Of a stretch of 64,000 bases of DNA, positions 61,281 through 64,000 are shown one piece after another. Positions within the stretch are counted from its first letter, which is position 1, and each line of letters starts with the position of its first letter. A program made the position numbers and the translations under genes. The notes beneath the pieces are model-generated. The model searched no databases, was not told the DNA's origin, and saw only the letters and a program-made list of their open reading frames with translations. This DNA comes from Klebsiella pneumoniae. Its GTDB lineage: Bacteria > Myxococcota_A > UBA796 > SXON01. Where the stretch lies: NCBI GenBank assembly GCA_945862325.1, contig CAMAXZ010000002.1, positions 62,001 through 126,000 on the forward strand. The letters are read 5' to 3'.

Positions 61281-61616
61281 ATGGCCTTCGTCGTTACCGA
61301 AGCCTGCGTCAAGTGTAAGTACACAGACTGCGTCGCCGTGTGCCCGGTCGATTGTTTTCGTGAAGGCGAAAACATGCTCGTGATCGATCCGGTCGAGTGT
61401 ATCGATTGCGCGGCGTGTGTACCGGCGTGCCCCACAGAGGCGATCTTCCTCGACGTCGACCTGCCGCCGGATCAGCGGGAGTGGACCGCCCTGAACGCGC
61501 GCCTGGCGAAGGATTGGCCGACGATCGCCCGGCAGAAGTCGCCCCTGCCGGAGGCCGACGCCTTCAAGTCGGTCAAGCACAAGCGCGCCATGCTCAGCGA
61601 GCGTCGCGGCGGCTGA
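61281..61616 (+). CDS. fdxA: 7Fe (3Fe-4S/4Fe-4S) ferredoxin, FdxA/FdI-type
   Basis: The 111-residue protein carries the full Azotobacter FdI-like cysteine set: Cys9, Cys17, Cys21-Pro, Cys25 and Cys40, Cys43, Cys46, Cys50-Pro, with an additional Cys12. The start [20 protein letters not shown] is characteristic of FdxA. The C-terminal half ([19 protein letters not shown]) is the extended tail of this class. It is soluble and cytosolic. GGAG lies 6 nt before the ATG. It is 3 nt downstream of the 63-residue gene and probably delivers electrons to the radical SAM proteins. Confidence 0.93.
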   Translation: MAFVVTEACVKCKYTDCVAVCPVDCFREGENMLVIDPVECIDCAACVPACPTEAIFLDVDLPPDQREWTALNARLAKDWPTIARQKSPLPEADAFKSVKHKRAMLSERRGG

Positions 61617-61632
61617 CGCCGCGCCGCGTTGC

Positions 61633-61640
61633 GGTATCCT
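61633..61640 (+). promoter_or_regulatory. Candidate -10 box, 5'-nucleotidase gene
   Basis: GGTATCCT ends 9 nt before ATG 61650, inside the 33 bp gap after the ferredoxin gene. It could give the nucleotidase its own promoter. Confidence 0.35.
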
Positions 61641-61649
61641 CCGCCCGCC

Positions 61650-63341
61650 ATGATGCTCCTCCTCGCGCTCGCCTGCCTCCCCAAGTCGGCCGTCACCCCC
61701 ACCGAAACGCCGAAGCCGGCGTACCCGGTCACCGTGCCCATCGCGGCGGTGAACGATTGGCACGGCGCCCTCTACGAGACGCCCCGCAAGGACGACCCGA
61801 CGATGGCGACGGGAGGCCTCCCGTGGCTCGCGGGCACCCTCGAGGCGATGCGCGCCCAGTCCCCGAACCTCGTGTTGCTCGACGGCGGCGACGTGTTCCA
61901 AGGGAGCTGGCCGGTGAACCAGTCGAAGGGGATGGGGGCGGTCGAGGCGTTCAACCTGCTTCGCGTCGACGCGGCTGCGATCGGGAACCACGAGTTCGAC
62001 TACGGCGGCAGCCCGACGCACCCGCTGCGCGGCGCCCTGATGGACGCCGCGCGCACCGCCCGGTTCGCGTGGCTCACGGCGAACGTCCGCGAAGGCACCG
62101 CGCCGTGGGCGCCGCCGGGCATCCGCGCGACCACCATCCTCGAGCGCAACGGCGTGCGCATCGGCGTCATCGGGCTGACCACGACGGACACCCCGCAGAC
62201 GACGCTGAGCAAGAACGTGGTCGATCTTCAGTTCGCCGACCCCGTGCAAGCGGTGAAGGACACCATCCCGACCCTCGGGAAGGTCGACGCCATCGCGGTT
62301 GTCGGGCACCTCACCGGCAAGTGCAGCCCGCCGGGCTGGGCGGAGCCGCCGGGCGCCGACTGCCGGCCCGACGGCGAGATCGGCCGCCTGCTGACGGAGC
62401 TGCCGCGCGGCACGATCGACGTGCTGGTGATGGGCCACGCCCACACCCTCCTGGCGAACCGGATCGACGACACCTTCGTCCTCGAGAACCGCGACCGCGG
62501 CCAGGTGATCGGGCGGGTCGACCTCGTCATCGGCGAAGCGGGCGTCGACGCCGACGCCTCCCGCATGTACCCGCCGCTGTCCGTGACCCACCCGCGCAGC
62601 GAGCCCGGCTGCGAGGGGGGCGCGTTCCGCGCCGATCCGGTCACGATCGGCCCCTACACCGTGACGCCATCGGCCGACGCCGTGGCGCTCGTGCAGCGCC
62701 TCGAGGCGACCTCCGGCAACCTCTGCGGCGAGGTCGGTTGCGTGACGTCCGCGATGACCCGCAACCGCGAGGGCGAGAGCGCCGTCGGCAACCTCGTCGT
62801 CGACGCGATGTTGGCCGGCTACCCGGGCGCCGACTTCGCCATCCAGAACTCTGGCGGGTTGCGCAACGACATCCCGGCGGGCACCGTGCGCCGCGAGGGC
62901 ATCCAGTCGGTGATGCCGTTCGAGAACGCCACCATGCTCGTCGAGCTGAGCGGGGAGCAGGTGATCCAGCTCTTCCGCCTCGGTTCGTCCGGCGCGCACG
63001 GCGTGCTCCAGGTGTCTGGCGCTCAATACAAGTTCGATCCCGCCAAGAAGGGTGGTTCGGACGTCGATGGCAACGGCGCGGTCGAGGCGTGGGAGACGGA
63101 TCGCCTGTGTTGGGTGAAGGTCGGCGGAAAGAACGTCGACCCGAAGCGCACGTACAAGGTCGTCACGTCCGACTTCCTCTACGACGGCGGCGATCACCTT
63201 GGCCCGGCGCTCACGGGGCGGCCGGTGCTCGAGCGGGGCGCCACGATCCGTGACGCCATGTACACATGGGCGTCCCGACAGACCCAATGTTTCGACGCCG
63301 TGGCCGGCGTGCGGGACCGGGTGATTGTCGGGGGCTGCTGA
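61650..63341 (+). CDS. 5'-nucleotidase/UshA-type phosphoesterase lipoprotein
   Basis: The 563-residue protein starts MMLLLALAC with the lipobox Cys at 9. The calcineurin-like domain has all metal motifs: VNDWHGAL (D-x-H), LDGGDVFQGS (GD), IGNHEFDYG (GNHE), VGHLTG and MGHAHT (GHxH). The C-terminal nucleotide-binding domain has NSGGLRNDIPAG and MPFENATMLVELSG. Near the end, SDVDGNGAVEAWETD looks like an EF-hand-type calcium loop, an unusual insertion in this family. It is a periplasmic or surface lipoprotein that likely hydrolyses nucleotides or nucleotide sugars. Choosing ATG 61650 avoids placing the start on the -10-like box. Confidence 0.92.
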   Translation: MMLLLALACLPKSAVTPTETPKPAYPVTVPIAAVNDWHGALYETPRKDDPTMATGGLPWLAGTLEAMRAQSPNLVLLDGGDVFQGSWPVNQSKGMGAVEAFNLLRVDAAAIGNHEFDYGGSPTHPLRGALMDAARTARFAWLTANVREGTAPWAPPGIRATTILERNGVRIGVIGLTTTDTPQTTLSKNVVDLQFADPVQAVKDTIPTLGKVDAIAVVGHLTGKCSPPGWAEPPGADCRPDGEIGRLLTELPRGTIDVLVMGHAHTLLANRIDDTFVLENRDRGQVIGRVDLVIGEAGVDADASRMYPPLSVTHPRSEPGCEGGAFRADPVTIGPYTVTPSADAVALVQRLEATSGNLCGEVGCVTSAMTRNREGESAVGNLVVDAMLAGYPGADFAIQNSGGLRNDIPAGTVRREGIQSVMPFENATMLVELSGEQVIQLFRLGSSGAHGVLQVSGAQYKFDPAKKGGSDVDGNGAVEAWETDRLCWVKVGGKNVDPKRTYKVVTSDFLYDGGDHLGPALTGRPVLERGATIRDAMYTWASRQTQCFDAVAGVRDRVIVGGC

Positions 63342-63344
63342 CGC

Positions 63345-63956
63345 TCAGGCCCGCCACACGGGGTCGGGCGATCGGAAGACGGCGTCGGCGCCCTCGTGCG
63401 TGGACACGACGTGCACGGCGCCGGCCTCGAAGTGCCGGGCGAGCTCGCCCCGATACAGCCCGAGCAGCGCGCCGCTGACCTCGGGGCAGGAGACGAGGCG
63501 CACGCGCGCGGTGGGCGGCGTGGGGATCGTGGCGAGCCACGCCGCGTACGCCCCGACCCGGCGGCGGGCCTGCTCTCGGGTCGCGTTGGTGAGCACGAGC
63601 GCGACCGGCACACCCGCGGCGTCGTCGAGCCGGACCTTCCCGATCGCATCGTCGGTCACGGCCCGCGCACCGGCGCGCACCTGATCCAACCAGCCGTCGC
63701 CACGCACGGGCGCCACCCCCGGCGGGCCGTTTCGTCGCGCCGGCGGCGCGGGAGGAACGGGCCGAGGCGTCAGCTCGCCGCGGCGCCATGCGCGGAACAG
63801 GCCGGAGACGCCGACGACCACGAACGGAACCCACGCTGGCGCGTGCAACGTCGATTCCCACTCGACCACCGTGACGCCGAGCGGACTCATGCGAAGGAAG
63901 GTGGTCACCCCCCAGAGCGCGGCGGCGATCGCGAAGCAAACGAGCGAAAGGACCAC
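63345..63956 (-). CDS. Membrane protein of unknown function with soluble C-terminal domain
   Basis: The 203-residue protein has two N-terminal hydrophobic segments (LVCFAIAAALWGVTTF and PAWVPFVVVGVSGLF). A Pro/Ala linker precedes a soluble domain of about 115 residues with VPVALVLTNATREQARRRVG and ARVRLVSCPEVSGALLGLYRG. The soluble part presumably faces the cytosol. No family recognised. GTG 63956 is one nt from the stop of another same-strand frame that continues past the window edge, suggesting an operon. It converges with the nucleotidase gene, 3 nt between stops. Confidence 0.65.
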   Translation of the reverse strand: MVLSLVCFAIAAALWGVTTFLRMSPLGVTVVEWESTLHAPAWVPFVVVGVSGLFRAWRRGELTPRPVPPAPPARRNGPPGVAPVRGDGWLDQVRAGARAVTDDAIGKVRLDDAAGVPVALVLTNATREQARRRVGAYAAWLATIPTPPTARVRLVSCPEVSGALLGLYRGELARHFEAGAVHVVSTHEGADAVFRSPDPVWRA

Positions 63957-63957
63957 G

Positions 63958-64000
63958 TCACATCCCCGCGGCGATGCGCGCCGCGATCGCCATCGTCGTG
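63958..64000 (-). CDS. Possible 3' end of an upstream gene (partial)
   Basis: Only 13 codons ending TTMAIAARIAAGM and a TGA stop are inside the window. Spacing to GTG 63956 fits the tight packing seen elsewhere. No family can be named from so little. Confidence 0.3.
   Translation of the reverse strand, partial: TTMAIAARIAAGM

Overview
This is a very GC-rich, gene-dense 64 kb chromosomal window with no rRNA, tRNA, CRISPR, IS element or phage gene that I could see. Several traits together point to a Myxococcota-like (former Deltaproteobacteria) bacterium. These are a MYXO-CTERM-type C-terminus, many lipoproteins with Asp/Ser/Thr low-complexity linkers and MopE-like metal-binding repeats, a Ser/Thr kinase fused to an AAA/TPR module, a fused isobutyryl-CoA mutase, an OmpA protein with thrombospondin-3 repeats, and many GTG starts. 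The assignment is inference, because no marker gene settles it.

Layout. 1-1238 (-): double flavodoxin/FMN-reductase protein, cut by the window edge. 1341-7385 (+): cyanophycin synthetase, a Mur-ligase-only homologue, and formate-tetrahydrofolate ligase, meeting 5-formyl-THF cyclo-ligase (7405-7971, -) head-on. 7993-14846 (+): kinase-AAA-TPR regulator, a rhodanese/cysteine-desulfurase/persulfide-dioxygenase triple fusion, and an Fpg/Nei glycosylase. 14851-17617 (-): PL7 alginate-lyase-like lipoprotein and a sulfatase-superfamily protein. 17797-21084 (+): IcmF. 21109-32418 (-): eight tightly coupled genes, mostly overlapping by 4 bp, for an AlgI-type MBOAT O-acyltransferase, two SGNH hydrolases, a small lipoprotein, PlsB, a small membrane protein and two large polytopic membrane proteins. 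32553-34524 (+): a protein with repeated HTH-like modules and a DUF457/YdjM-type membrane protein. 34484-37123 (-): large FG-GAP/lamin-tail lipoprotein. 37309-38547 (+): DEAD-box helicase.

38563-44107 (-): an exported TldD/TldE-like pair followed by another large polytopic protein, preceded by a small acidic protein. 44312-45544 (+): adenosine-deaminase-family enzyme. 45563-47601 (-): ECF sigma factor and a membrane-spanning anti-sigma-like partner. 47733-49154 (+): OmpA/TSP3 protein. 49173-49940 (-): NAD kinase. 49976-53698 (+): a DapF-like protein with Ser at both catalytic Cys positions, then two similar single-span secreted-domain proteins flanking another polytopic protein. 53770-55841 (+): a PEGA-like envelope protein and a MYXO-CTERM protein. 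55805-58007 (-): cytochrome c lipoprotein and a fifth polytopic protein. 58078-63341 (+): two radical-SAM/B12 proteins, a 63-residue protein, a 7Fe ferredoxin and a 5'-nucleotidase lipoprotein. 63345-63956 (-): membrane protein of unknown function, with the tail of another gene at the window edge.

Themes. Much of the window serves the cell envelope: polysaccharide acylation and lyase functions, five large membrane proteins with a common glycosyltransferase-C-like layout, and many lipoproteins. The best candidates for undescribed systems are the eight-gene acylation operon, the tandem radical-SAM/ferredoxin cluster, the triple sulfur-transfer fusion, the exported TldD/TldE pair and the cyanophycin-synthetase pair. 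Isolated genes often carry a short TA-containing box (GGTATGCT-like) 5-22 nt before the start codon, which suggests short-leader or leaderless promoters. No gene-free stretch exceeds about 205 bp.
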